This document shows positions 1 through 7,344 of a DNA stretch of 21,640 bases, piece by piece. Position 1 is the first letter of the stretch, and each line of letters begins with the position of its first letter. Under the pieces are notes generated by a model. It did not search any database. It saw only the letters and a list, made by a program, of their open reading frames with translations, and had not been told where the DNA came from. The position numbers and the translations under genes are program-made. The DNA is taken from NCBI GenBank assembly GCA_007127175.1, contig SKZX01000329.1, positions 1-21,640 of the forward strand, written 5' to 3'. The DNA is from Desulfobacterales bacterium (GTDB lineage Bacteria > Desulfobacterota > Desulfobacteria > Desulfobacterales > Desulfosalsimonadaceae).

Positions 1-444
1 ACCCTCCATGACAGGCTCTCCGAGGTGGGTGCACGTGTTCTGGTCAATACCATTGAGGCCATTAAGTCCGGCACGGTCCGGCCGATGCCCCAAAACCACG
101 CCCTGGCCACGTACGCGCCCATGCTCACCAAAAAAGACGGGCGCATCGACTGGACTAGGCCTGCTGAAGACATTGAACGGTTTATCCGGGGCATGACGCC
201 TTGGCCGGGTGCTTTTACCTTCATGGGCGAAAAACGGTTCAAAATATTTCGCGGGGCCGTATGCCCCGCGACCGAAAACCGTCCCCCCGGCACGGTCGTT
301 CGCTGCTTTGATGACGAGCTGCGCGTCGCCTGCGGCCGGGAGGCGCTGTGCATCACTGAAATCCAGGCGGATTCCGGCCGGCGGATGAACATCGAAGCCT
401 TTCTCAAAGGACAGCCCATTGCACCGGGAACCTTTTTTAAATGA
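1..444 (+). CDS. fmt: Methionyl-tRNA formyltransferase, C-terminal part (5' truncated by window edge)
   Basis: This frame is open from base 1, so the gene begins upstream of the window. About 147 codons are present: the end of the catalytic domain and the C-terminal OB-like tRNA-binding domain. Fmt transfers a formyl group from 10-formyl-tetrahydrofolate to Met-tRNAfMet in the cytoplasm for translation initiation. The visible signature is the linker region with HALATYAPMLTKKDGRIDW, followed by the Fmt-typical PAEDIERFIRGMTPWPGAF segment. The catalytic Asn/His/Asp region lies outside the window. The stop TGA overlaps the ATG of rsmB by ATGA, a neighbour pairing commonly seen for fmt. An in-frame ATG at 25 is internal and not a start. 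Confidence 0.93.
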   Translation, partial: TLHDRLSEVGARVLVNTIEAIKSGTVRPMPQNHALATYAPMLTKKDGRIDWTRPAEDIERFIRGMTPWPGAFTFMGEKRFKIFRGAVCPATENRPPGTVVRCFDDELRVACGREALCITEIQADSGRRMNIEAFLKGQPIAPGTFFK

Positions 445-1820
445 CCGGATCAGACCCCCGCAGGACCGCATGCGACATCCTCACCGCCCTTGACGCCGGC
501 ATCAGGGAAGGAAGGAAGCAGACCCTCGACAACCTTATCGAAAACCGGTTCGACCCCTCATTCCAATTGATGAACCAGCGCGACCGCAATTTCACATACG
601 CCATCGTCTACGGTGTTTTGCGCACACGCGGGAAGCTGGATTGGGTCATCGGCCAATCATCAAAAAGCGGGCTCAAAAAAATTGACCCGTATGTGCAAAA
701 CATCCTCCGAATGGCACTTTTCCAGGTGATGAACATGTCCCGGGTGCCGGCTTCAGCCGCGGTCAACACGGCGGTGGCGCTCGCAAAAGCATCATCCCCG
801 CCGTGGGTGGTGGGATTTGTCAACGGCCTTTTGCGGGGCGCCGTCCGAAACCTGGACAATTTAAGGTGGCCCCAGAAAGATTCCGACCCCGTGGCCTGGC
901 TGTCCGTTGACGCGTCTTTTCCCGAGTGGATTCTCACGCGCTGGACGGACCGGTTCGGGTTTGAACAGACCGAGCGCCTTTGCCGCTTTTTCAACGAGAT
1001 CCCGACCCTGTGCCTGCGCACCAATACCCTCAAGGCGTCAAGGGAGCAGTTGATCGACGCGTTGCGCGATGTGTCGGCCCACGCTGCGCCCTCTGCGCTG
1101 ACTCCGGAAGGCGTTGTGGTGAGCGGGCTCGAAGGGAGCATCCAGGAGATGGCTGCATTTCAGGACGGCTGGTTCCAGGTCCAGGATGAGGCCGCCCAGG
1201 TTGTTGCCCACGCGGTTGCCCCCCGGCCCGGGGAGACCATTCTGGACGCTTGCGCCGGTCTTGGCGGCAAAACCGGTCACCTTGCGCAATTAATGGACAA
1301 CAGGGGCGTCATCATCGCCATGGACAACCATCCGGGGCGTTTGGAGAAGCTCGTGCAGCAGATGACACGCCTTGGCATTGCCAATGTCAATGTTTTCAAT
1401 CATGATTTAAATCAGGCTCTTGACCAGAAGCACCGCGCTTTGTATGATCGGGTGTTGATCGATGCGCCATGTTCCGGCATGGGGGTGATCCGAAGAAACC
1501 CGGACACCCGGTGGCTGCTGGCCCCGGGAGATCTGGACCGGTACAGGGAAAAACAGCTTCGATACCTGGAAAACGTTTCCGCTGCTGTTCGCCCCGGGGG
1601 CACCCTTGTTTATGCGGTCTGCTCCATTGAACCTGAAGAAACCGATGATGTGGTGGCCGGGTTCCTGAGAACGCAACCCGGATATGCGCGCCTGGGGTTA
1701 CCCTGGATTGTTGATTTGTTTTCGGACAAACCGGAAGGCGCCTGCGAAGGGGTAAGGATTCTTCCCCATATCCACCGTACGGACGGTTTTTTCATCGCCG
1801 CTTTTAAAAAGAATACGTAA
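441..1820 (+). CDS. rsmB: 16S rRNA (cytosine-967-C5)-methyltransferase RsmB/Sun
   Basis: This 459-residue protein matches the usual RsmB size. An N-terminal NusB-like RNA-binding domain spans about residues 1-140. It is followed by an RsmF/NOL1-type SAM-dependent methyltransferase domain. The SAM-binding motif I is DACAGLGGKT at about residue 269. Motif IV DAPCSGMG (about 340-347) holds one conserved Cys, and motif VI with VCSIEPEE (about 392) holds the second. The two cysteines act in covalent catalysis and product release in this family. The enzyme methylates C967 of 16S rRNA in the cytoplasm. The ATG overlaps the fmt stop by 4 nt, so translation is probably coupled. Assignment rests on family motifs; specificity for C967 is inferred from the NusB-like domain and the fmt neighbour. 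Confidence 0.93.
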   Translation: MTGSDPRRTACDILTALDAGIREGRKQTLDNLIENRFDPSFQLMNQRDRNFTYAIVYGVLRTRGKLDWVIGQSSKSGLKKIDPYVQNILRMALFQVMNMSRVPASAAVNTAVALAKASSPPWVVGFVNGLLRGAVRNLDNLRWPQKDSDPVAWLSVDASFPEWILTRWTDRFGFEQTERLCRFFNEIPTLCLRTNTLKASREQLIDALRDVSAHAAPSALTPEGVVVSGLEGSIQEMAAFQDGWFQVQDEAAQVVAHAVAPRPGETILDACAGLGGKTGHLAQLMDNRGVIIAMDNHPGRLEKLVQQMTRLGIANVNVFNHDLNQALDQKHRALYDRVLIDAPCSGMGVIRRNPDTRWLLAPGDLDRYREKQLRYLENVSAAVRPGGTLVYAVCSIEPEETDDVVAGFLRTQPGYARLGLPWIVDLFSDKPEGACEGVRILPHIHRTDGFFIAAFKKNT

Positions 1821-1825
1821 CCGGT

Positions 1826-2779
1826 ATGCTGCGCCAGGCAATAAAATTCCTGATTGTTCTTGTGCTGTTTTCAACAGTTGCCGGCCTGAGCGCCTTTTTC
1901 ACCCTGTCTTTTTTCATCAAGGGCGAAGAGTCGGTGATCGTGCCGGAACTCAGCGGCAAGGACGCGGTGTTCGTTCTCCAGTTGTTGGGCGGCCTTGGCC
2001 TGAACACGCGGGTCAGCGGGTTCGCCTATGACGATGCCATACCCAGAAACCACGTGATTCAACAATCGCCTGAGCCCGGCCGCACCATCAAAAAAGGCAG
2101 GGATGTTTCCCTGGTGATATCCAGGGGGACCCTTACAGTTACCGTTCCGGACCTCCGGGGCTATAATTTGCCCCAGGCGCTGATCGTGCTTGAGCAAAAC
2201 GGCCTTGAAGCCGGAAACAATGCCGCCGTTTTTTCGGACACGGCCTCCCGGGGCGCCGTGATCGCCCAGTTTCCCCGCCCTGGCAGAACCGCCAGGCGGT
2301 CTGACAGCATTGATCTGCTCGTCAGCAGGGGACCGCGGCTGGCGTCCTATTCAATGCCGGACCTGGAAGGGCGCTTGCTGGATGAAGCCATGCTGGTCAT
2401 GGATGAATACAAACTAATGCTTGACGGCGTCACAACGGTATATGATAAAACAAGACCGGAATACGCCGTTATCGGGCAGACCCCCAAAGCCGGGCATTAT
2501 GTGGAGGAAAACCAGAAGATCCGGCTGCTTGTCAATCGCAGGGCAAAAGATGAAGCAATGGGCACGGCCCATGCCGGGAGGCTTTTCAGGTACCGGCTGC
2601 CCCATGGCTACCTGAAGCAGCATATCCGGCTGGAACTGTCCATTTATGGAATGAACGTAACGCTTCATGACAGCCTCATGCCGCCTGGCAAGGAAATCTG
2701 GGCGTTTGTCCCCGCCCACACCCAGGCGGCGCTGTTTCTTTATCTTAATGACGAACTGGTGGTATCCAAGGTTTATTGA
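1826..2779 (+). CDS. Membrane-anchored protein with three PASTA repeats (no kinase domain)
   Basis: This 317-residue protein has one N-terminal membrane segment at about residues 7-30. It is followed by three PASTA-type repeats at about 36-101, 104-169 and 173-239. Each repeat carries the recurring pattern of VPxLxG near its start, a central (I)xQxPxxG, and a final V/LLVSRG-like strand. Residues about 250-317 form a separate, probably beta-rich tail that I cannot assign. PASTA domains in Ser/Thr kinases and class A penicillin-binding proteins sense muropeptides or beta-lactams, but no kinase or transpeptidase domain is present here. The repeats are expected to face the periplasm. The gene starts 5 nt after rsmB and sits before rpe, so it is probably co-transcribed with housekeeping genes. 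A cell-envelope role is likely but unproven. Confidence 0.85.
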   Translation: MLRQAIKFLIVLVLFSTVAGLSAFFTLSFFIKGEESVIVPELSGKDAVFVLQLLGGLGLNTRVSGFAYDDAIPRNHVIQQSPEPGRTIKKGRDVSLVISRGTLTVTVPDLRGYNLPQALIVLEQNGLEAGNNAAVFSDTASRGAVIAQFPRPGRTARRSDSIDLLVSRGPRLASYSMPDLEGRLLDEAMLVMDEYKLMLDGVTTVYDKTRPEYAVIGQTPKAGHYVEENQKIRLLVNRRAKDEAMGTAHAGRLFRYRLPHGYLKQHIRLELSIYGMNVTLHDSLMPPGKEIWAFVPAHTQAALFLYLNDELVVSKVY

Positions 2780-2805
2780 ACCGCTTGACGAAAAGGACCC
2801 TTTAA

Positions 2806-3471
2806 ATGAAAATTATCGCCCCATCGATTCTGTCAGCTGACTTCAGCCGGCTGGGTGATGAAATCCGCGCAGTGGAAAAAGCCGGTGCAGACTGGATCCA
2901 CATTGACGTCATGGATGGTCATTTTGTACCCAATATCACCATCGGCCCCATGATCACGGAAGCGGCAAACCGGGTGACGGACCTTCCCCTGGACGTGCAC
3001 CTGATGATCGAGCAGCCCGACCGCTATATTCCTGATTTTGCCGAGGCCGGTGCAGACTACATATCCGTTCATGCAGAGGCGTGCACCCACCTGAACCGGA
3101 CCATTGCCCTGATCCGCGACACCGGCGCGAAACCAGGCGTTGCCCTGAACCCCGCAACCCCTGTGGAAGCCCTGGAATGGGTCCTTGACGCCCTTGATTT
3201 TGTTCTCATCATGAGCGTCAACCCGGGGTTCGGCGGCCAGTCTTTCATTTTCAACAGCCTTGACCGCATCCGGCAGTTGAGGCAAATGATCGACAAAAAG
3301 GGCCTTTCCACCATCATCCAGGTGGACGGCGGCGTCAACGCGTCAACCATTGGTGACATATCCGCGGCCGGCACGGATTCGTTCGTGGCCGGATCAGCCA
3401 TTTTCGGCAGCAGCGACTACAAGGCGACCATTGAAGCCCTGCGAGCGGCCATGCGCCTGGAGGCTGCATAG
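2806..3471 (+). CDS. rpe: Ribulose-phosphate 3-epimerase
   Basis: Rpe interconverts D-ribulose 5-phosphate and D-xylulose 5-phosphate in the cytoplasmic pentose phosphate pathway. The 221-residue TIM barrel has the full family signature. This comprises APSILSADFSRLGDE at the N-terminus, HIDVMDGHFVPN (metal ligand His32 and catalytic Asp34), DVHLMIE (His65), SVNPGFGGQSF (phosphate loop, about 137-147) and QVDGGVN (catalytic Asp174). All four expected metal ligands, His32, Asp34, His65 and Asp174, are present. An AAAGGA ribosome-binding site lies about 8 nt before the ATG. The gene follows the PASTA gene by 26 nt in the same operon. Confidence 0.96.
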   Translation: MKIIAPSILSADFSRLGDEIRAVEKAGADWIHIDVMDGHFVPNITIGPMITEAANRVTDLPLDVHLMIEQPDRYIPDFAEAGADYISVHAEACTHLNRTIALIRDTGAKPGVALNPATPVEALEWVLDALDFVLIMSVNPGFGGQSFIFNSLDRIRQLRQMIDKKGLSTIIQVDGGVNASTIGDISAAGTDSFVAGSAIFGSSDYKATIEALRAAMRLEAA

Positions 3472-3510
3472 CCAACCGACGATTTCATCACCCACGATCA
3501 AGGGGAAAAC

Positions 3511-3945
3511 ATGAAAATTCTGGTCATACACGGGCCCAACCTGAATATGCTCGGAAAGCGTGAACCGCGCCATTACGGCACGGAAACCATGGACGATATC
3601 AACCGGCAGATGGCAGACAAGGGGATGGCTCTGGGCGTTACGCTTGATTTTTTTCAGTCCAACTGCGAAGGCCATATCGTGGACAGGATACAATCAGCCA
3701 TTGAACAGTATGAAGGCCTGATCATCAATGCGGCCGCATACACCCACACCTCCCTTGCCATCCGGGACGCCCTGCTGCTCCTTGACATCCCCATCATCGA
3801 GGTGCACCTGTCCAATATTTACAAAAGGGAGCCATTCCGCCGCAATTCCATGATCGCAGACGTGGTTTCAGGCCAGATATGCGGCTTCGGGAGCCATGGC
3901 TACCTTTTGGCCATTGACGCTGCTTTCCAGTTGATGCGGCCTTGA
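3511..3945 (+). CDS. aroQ: 3-dehydroquinate dehydratase, type II
   Basis: AroQ dehydrates 3-dehydroquinate to 3-dehydroshikimate in the shikimate pathway. At 144 residues it has the typical length of the dodecameric type II enzyme. Family motifs run in order. The N-terminal IHGPNLNMLGKREPRHYG includes the catalytic Tyr22. QSNCEGHIVD follows (Glu53), then IINAAAYTHTS (Asn73), EVHLSNIYKREPFR (His99 and the following arginine), and a C-terminal SGQICGFGSHGY. A GGGGA ribosome-binding site lies just upstream of the ATG. The downstream membrane-protein gene starts one base after the stop, so the gene is part of the same + strand operon. Type II identity is certain from the motif set; type I enzymes are unrelated. 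Confidence 0.96.
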   Translation: MKILVIHGPNLNMLGKREPRHYGTETMDDINRQMADKGMALGVTLDFFQSNCEGHIVDRIQSAIEQYEGLIINAAAYTHTSLAIRDALLLLDIPIIEVHLSNIYKREPFRRNSMIADVVSGQICGFGSHGYLLAIDAAFQLMRP

Positions 3946-3946
3946 A

Positions 3947-5455
3947 ATGAAGCGCATAATATTTCCAGCGGCTGTCCTGGCAGCCGGGTTGCTGGTGTCC
4001 CAGGCGATATTCTTCTTTTTCGTGTACCGGTCCAACCTGGCCCTGCACGCAAAGCTCATGGCAATGGACGCGGCCGGGTACCTGATCGTGCCCAACCCCA
4101 TCGTCATGGCCGAACTGACCCGCTTCCTGCCCGCATTTAATGGCGCGCTTTTTTTTACGCTGACCGTCGGGGCGGGCCTGTGTATTGCCGCCATGGCAGG
4201 GGCATGGCTGTACAGCCGGGTTTTCAACGGCAGCCGGAAGTTTGCCTTCTTATTGATTGTCCTTTGGCTGGCAGCCCTGATCGCTGTCAATGCCGGTGGG
4301 TTTTCCCTTCTCGCTACGATTCCCCTGCTTCTCATTCCCCCCTTTGTCTTTATTGCGCATGTCTATCATATGCCTTCAGAAATCAGGCCGCAGGGCCGAT
4401 TGGTGCTGTTTCTCCAGGTCGCCTGCGTTGTAGTGATCGCGCTGTTATGGCTTCCGAAAGCTGACAGGGATATATTTATCGAGATCCGCGACAACCTGCT
4501 CCTGTCCACCGGGGTCGGCGCCGCCGTCAACGATTTTTACTATCGGTACACCCTGTACCCGGCAAAGCTGTTCAAAACAACCGGCCAGAAACTGATCGTG
4601 CCCGCATGCACGAACGATATCCGCGACGAAGCGCTCAAGGTCCGGGTTGACACGGTATTGGCCGCCCATGATTTTCTCCCGGTTCACGGCAGCGGCCCTT
4701 GCGATCTTTACGTGACATTGGACAATGACCGCCTGGCGTTTTCACTGAACGGAAAAGGGATCCTCAAAAAGAACGTTTCCGATTTTTTTCAAGCGCCCCG
4801 CAGTGTACTTCTGGATTTCTCCCAACGGACGGACAACCAGCATTTTTTCCGGTTGATCACTTTTTACAGCCTCTTTGCCGCCTTTCCCCTCGCCCTGTTT
4901 ATTCTGTTTCACGGGTTGATCTGCGTGCTGCTGTTTATGGTCCCGCAGATATTTTTGCGCCATGGGCTGGCGACCCTGGTGTGCCTTTTTATAGGCTTGG
5001 GAGCGGCCGTTCCGCTGTATCTGGGGGCAAACGCGCCCATGACGACCCGGGATGAAATACAGGCAGGCCTGTTGTCCGGCGACCGGCAGTTGCAGCGGCG
5101 CGCGTTAATGGCCATCTCACGATCGTCTTTGGACCCGTTGGCGTTTAAAATTGACAGCCGTATTCTTGAGAGCCAACACGTTCCGATCCGATACTGGTTT
5201 GCTGCCGCGCTCGGCAACGGCCGTGGCCCTGGGGCGGCTGACCTGCTTTGGCCAATGATTGCCGACCCGCACCCCAATGTCGTCTGCAGCGCCTATTCAA
5301 GTATAGGCAGGGTGGGCGGCCGGGGGGACGCTGAAAAGATTATCCAGGGTATTTCCGCAAGCGATCACTGGTATGTTCAATGGTATGCCTACAGGGCATT
5401 GAGGCAGTTGGGATGGACGCAAAAACCATCAGGTACGAACCCGGGCCGTTTGTAA
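3947..5455 (+). CDS. Polytopic membrane protein with C-terminal HEAT-like repeats, function unknown
   Basis: I do not recognise a named family for this 502-residue protein. Hydrophobic segments lie at about residues 5-27, 64-89, 98-118, 120-140 and 152-170. A soluble stretch of about 130 residues follows (171-300). Two or three more membrane segments occupy about 302-336 and 338-360. Residues 365-490 look like HEAT repeats: paired helices with patterns such as RRALMAISR, PIRYWFAAALGNG, NVVCSAYSSIGRVG and WYVQWYAYRALRQLGW. The layout suggests a membrane-embedded body with a cytoplasmic or periplasmic protein-binding tail. The gene begins 1 nt after the aroQ stop and overlaps the CPBP protease gene by about 43 nt, which implies translational coupling and a joint role. 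There is no catalytic motif that I can name. Confidence 0.75.
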   Translation: MKRIIFPAAVLAAGLLVSQAIFFFFVYRSNLALHAKLMAMDAAGYLIVPNPIVMAELTRFLPAFNGALFFTLTVGAGLCIAAMAGAWLYSRVFNGSRKFAFLLIVLWLAALIAVNAGGFSLLATIPLLLIPPFVFIAHVYHMPSEIRPQGRLVLFLQVACVVVIALLWLPKADRDIFIEIRDNLLLSTGVGAAVNDFYYRYTLYPAKLFKTTGQKLIVPACTNDIRDEALKVRVDTVLAAHDFLPVHGSGPCDLYVTLDNDRLAFSLNGKGILKKNVSDFFQAPRSVLLDFSQRTDNQHFFRLITFYSLFAAFPLALFILFHGLICVLLFMVPQIFLRHGLATLVCLFIGLGAAVPLYLGANAPMTTRDEIQAGLLSGDRQLQRRALMAISRSSLDPLAFKIDSRILESQHVPIRYWFAAALGNGRGPGAADLLWPMIADPHPNVVCSAYSSIGRVGGRGDAEKIIQGISASDHWYVQWYAYRALRQLGWTQKPSGTNPGRL

Positions 5456-6051
5456 TCGCTGTCGGGGGAATCATTGCACTGGAATTGTTCGCCGGTGGCG
5501 CTTTCGCCGGGGATGCGATCCGCGCCACCGGCTTGACCCGGCTGATGCAGGCGGCCTTCCTTTTGGGTTTAATGTTCCTGTTCGGCAATCAGGCTGGCAT
5601 TGCCGGGGTGTCATTGGCCGGTATAAAACGGGGCGTCAGGCGGGGGCTGCTCTGGTCCGCCGGATTTGGTTGTGCTGCTGCGGTTGCAGGTATCGTCATG
5701 GCAGCGGCGGGCATCAACCCCATTGACATGATCGGCATCCGGCTCCCGGCTGAAAAAAGCCGGCTGGTCATGTTTTTTATTGTCGCCGCATTCATCGGGC
5801 CGGTCGCAGAGGAATTGTTTTTCCGGGGGGTTGTCTACGGTTTTCTGCGCCGCGCCGGTGTTGCCGCGGCCATACTGGGCAGCAGCGCGGTTTTTATTAT
5901 GGCGCATTCAACCGGCGGGATTGCGGTTACCCACCTCGTCGGGGCCCTGGTTTTTGCCGTGGCCTACGAGTATGAAAAAAACATCACGGTCCCGGTGACG
6001 ATCCACGTGCTGGGCAATCTCGCATTGTTCTCCACGGCTTTTCTGGGTTGA
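5413..6051 (+). CDS. CPBP (CAAX/Abi) family intramembrane metalloprotease
   Basis: This 212-residue polytopic membrane protein carries the three CPBP glutamic-protease motifs. These are EELFFRG (Glu133, Glu134, Arg138), FIMAH (Phe161, His165) and HVLGN (His198, Asn202). The family includes eukaryotic Rce1 and many bacterial proteins that cleave membrane or prenylated substrates; most bacterial members have no known substrate. I chose the ATG at 5413 because a GAGG element lies about 8 nt before it. An in-frame ATG at 5380 has no visible ribosome-binding site and adds a poor 11-residue N-terminus. The gene overlaps the upstream HEAT-membrane gene by 43 nt and is the last gene of the + strand operon. 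It is convergent with asd. An eight-C run follows the stop. Confidence 0.85.
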   Translation: MDAKTIRYEPGPFVIAVGGIIALELFAGGAFAGDAIRATGLTRLMQAAFLLGLMFLFGNQAGIAGVSLAGIKRGVRRGLLWSAGFGCAAAVAGIVMAAAGINPIDMIGIRLPAEKSRLVMFFIVAAFIGPVAEELFFRGVVYGFLRRAGVAAAILGSSAVFIMAHSTGGIAVTHLVGALVFAVAYEYEKNITVPVTIHVLGNLALFSTAFLG

Positions 6052-6081
6052 CCCCCCCCGGGAAAAATGCGGCTTTTTGGG

Positions 6082-7206
6082 TTACACTCTTCCCAGCAGG
6101 ATATTGAGCATCCGTCGCACCGGTTCTGCCGCGCCCCACAGCAGCTGGTCGCCCACTGTAAAAAGGCCCAGGTACTGGCCGCCCATGCCGAGCTTTCGGA
6201 TCCTGCCGACGGGGATCTCCAGTTTTCCCGTTACAGCCGCAGGCGTGAGGTCCCTGACAACCGTTTCCCTGACATTCGGGACCACCCGCACCCACTCGTT
6301 CGATTCCGCTATCATGGTTGAGATGTCTTGGACCGGAATGTCTTTTGTGAGCTTGATGGTCATGGCCTGGCTGTGGCAGCGCATGGCGCCGATCCGGACG
6401 CAGATGCCGTCTATGGGTATTGGCGGCGTGTTTTCAAGGATTTTGTTGGTTTCCGCAAAGCCCTTCCATTCCTCTTTTGTGCGCCCGTCCGCCATGCCGG
6501 CATCGATCCAGGGCAGGAGGTTTCCGGCCAACGGGGCGCCGAAATTTTCTGTCTCAAACTCACTGGACGTCATGGTCGCCAGTACATGGCGGTCCAACTC
6601 GAGAATGGCGGCGCCCGGATCGGCAAGCAATCCGGCCGAACGATCGCCGATCATCTTCATCTGGGCCACGAGCTCCCGCATGTTTTTGGCACCGGCGCCG
6701 GATGCGGCCTGGTAGGTCATGGACGTCATCCACTCGATATACCCCTGTTTGAAAAGCGTTCCGATCGCCATGAGCATGAGGCTGACCGTGCAGTTGCCGC
6801 CGATATAATTTTTTATCCCGGCATCGATTGCCTTGTCGATCACGTGCCGGTTAACGGGGTCCAAAACGATGATACTGTCATCATTCATGCGCAATGCCGA
6901 GGCGGCATCGATCCAGTAGCCGTTCCAGCCGGAGGCTTTTAGCGCCGGGTGCATTTTCTGGGTGTAGCCGCTTCCCTGGCAGGTTACAATGATGTCCATG
7001 CCGGAGAGAAAATCAAAGTCATGCGCATCTGCCACGGGCGGCAGGGATTGGCCCGGGGCGCCGCCGATATCAGGGGCTTTTGTCCCGGCCTGGGATGTTG
7101 ATGCGAAAAAAGGTTCAAACCCCTTGAAATCGTTTTCAGCCCTCATGCGCTCCATCAGTACGGACCCGACCATTCCCCTGTACCCCACAAACGCGACTTT
7201 TTGCAT
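6082..7206 (-). CDS. asd: Aspartate-semialdehyde dehydrogenase, enterobacterial type
   Basis: Asd reduces aspartyl 4-phosphate to aspartate 4-semialdehyde with NADPH, the branch point to lysine/diaminopimelate, threonine and methionine. The 374-residue protein has an N-terminal Rossmann motif GYRGMVGSVLMERM. The catalytic Cys139 sits in GGNCTVSLMLMA, and YQAASGAGAKNMREL follows. The active-site His278 lies in RIGAMRCHSQA, and the C-terminus carries FTVGDQLLWGAAEPVRRML. From memory these match the Escherichia coli/Vibrio Asd subfamily closely, with the catalytic residues offset by about four from E. coli numbering. They do not match the shorter Gram-positive type. A GAGG ribosome-binding site lies 7 nt before the ATG. 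The gene is transcribed away from gspF and ends 30 bp from the convergent CPBP gene. Confidence 0.96.
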   Translation of the reverse strand: MQKVAFVGYRGMVGSVLMERMRAENDFKGFEPFFASTSQAGTKAPDIGGAPGQSLPPVADAHDFDFLSGMDIIVTCQGSGYTQKMHPALKASGWNGYWIDAASALRMNDDSIIVLDPVNRHVIDKAIDAGIKNYIGGNCTVSLMLMAIGTLFKQGYIEWMTSMTYQAASGAGAKNMRELVAQMKMIGDRSAGLLADPGAAILELDRHVLATMTSSEFETENFGAPLAGNLLPWIDAGMADGRTKEEWKGFAETNKILENTPPIPIDGICVRIGAMRCHSQAMTIKLTKDIPVQDISTMIAESNEWVRVVPNVRETVVRDLTPAAVTGKLEIPVGRIRKLGMGGQYLGLFTVGDQLLWGAAEPVRRMLNILLGRV

Positions 7207-7257
7207 TGGAAAACCTCATTGGCGAAATTGTTAATAATGATAATTTTGTGTGGACTT

Positions 7258-7277
7258 ATACCGGTAGTGTTCGGTAT
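7258..7277. promoter_or_regulatory. 20-bp dyad ATACCG-N8-CGGTAT, possible operator between asd and gspF
   Basis: Two perfect 6-bp arms, ATACCG (7258-7263) and CGGTAT (7272-7277), flank an 8-bp spacer. The site lies just downstream of the predicted asd -10 box and 67 bp before gspF. Size and spacing fit a dimeric repressor site, but no regulator is known for it. It could also fold as a hairpin in the asd leader. Confidence 0.4.
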
Positions 7278-7287
7278 GCTGACGGGT

Positions 7288-7319
7288 ATTATATACATGT
7301 ATTTTTTAAAAACCGTCAA
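7288..7319 (-). promoter_or_regulatory. Candidate sigma-70-type promoter of asd
   Basis: On the - strand, TTGACG (7319-7314) matches a -35 box in five of six positions. Downstream are TATATA (7295-7290, 18-bp spacing) and the perfect TATAAT (7293-7288, 20-bp spacing). The spacer has A and T tracts. This would give an asd leader of about 75 nt. A perfect palindrome ATACATGTAT (7293-7302) overlaps the spacer and the end of the -10 box. Confidence 0.5.
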
Positions 7320-7344
7320 TACCTGATCATCAAGTCAGTTTATC

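Noticed and set aside
5380..5412. Earlier ATG at 5380 for the CPBP protease
   Set aside because: No ribosome-binding site and a deeper overlap with the upstream gene; ATG 5413 has GAGG at a suitable distance.
6052..6083. Terminator between the convergent CPBP and asd genes
   Set aside because: AAAAA-TGCGGC-TTTTT can pair, but the stem is only five A-T pairs with no G-C base and no matching U-tract context; the flanking C8 and GGG do not extend it. A short direct repeat of GGCTTTTnTGGGTT-like sequence here is probably chance.
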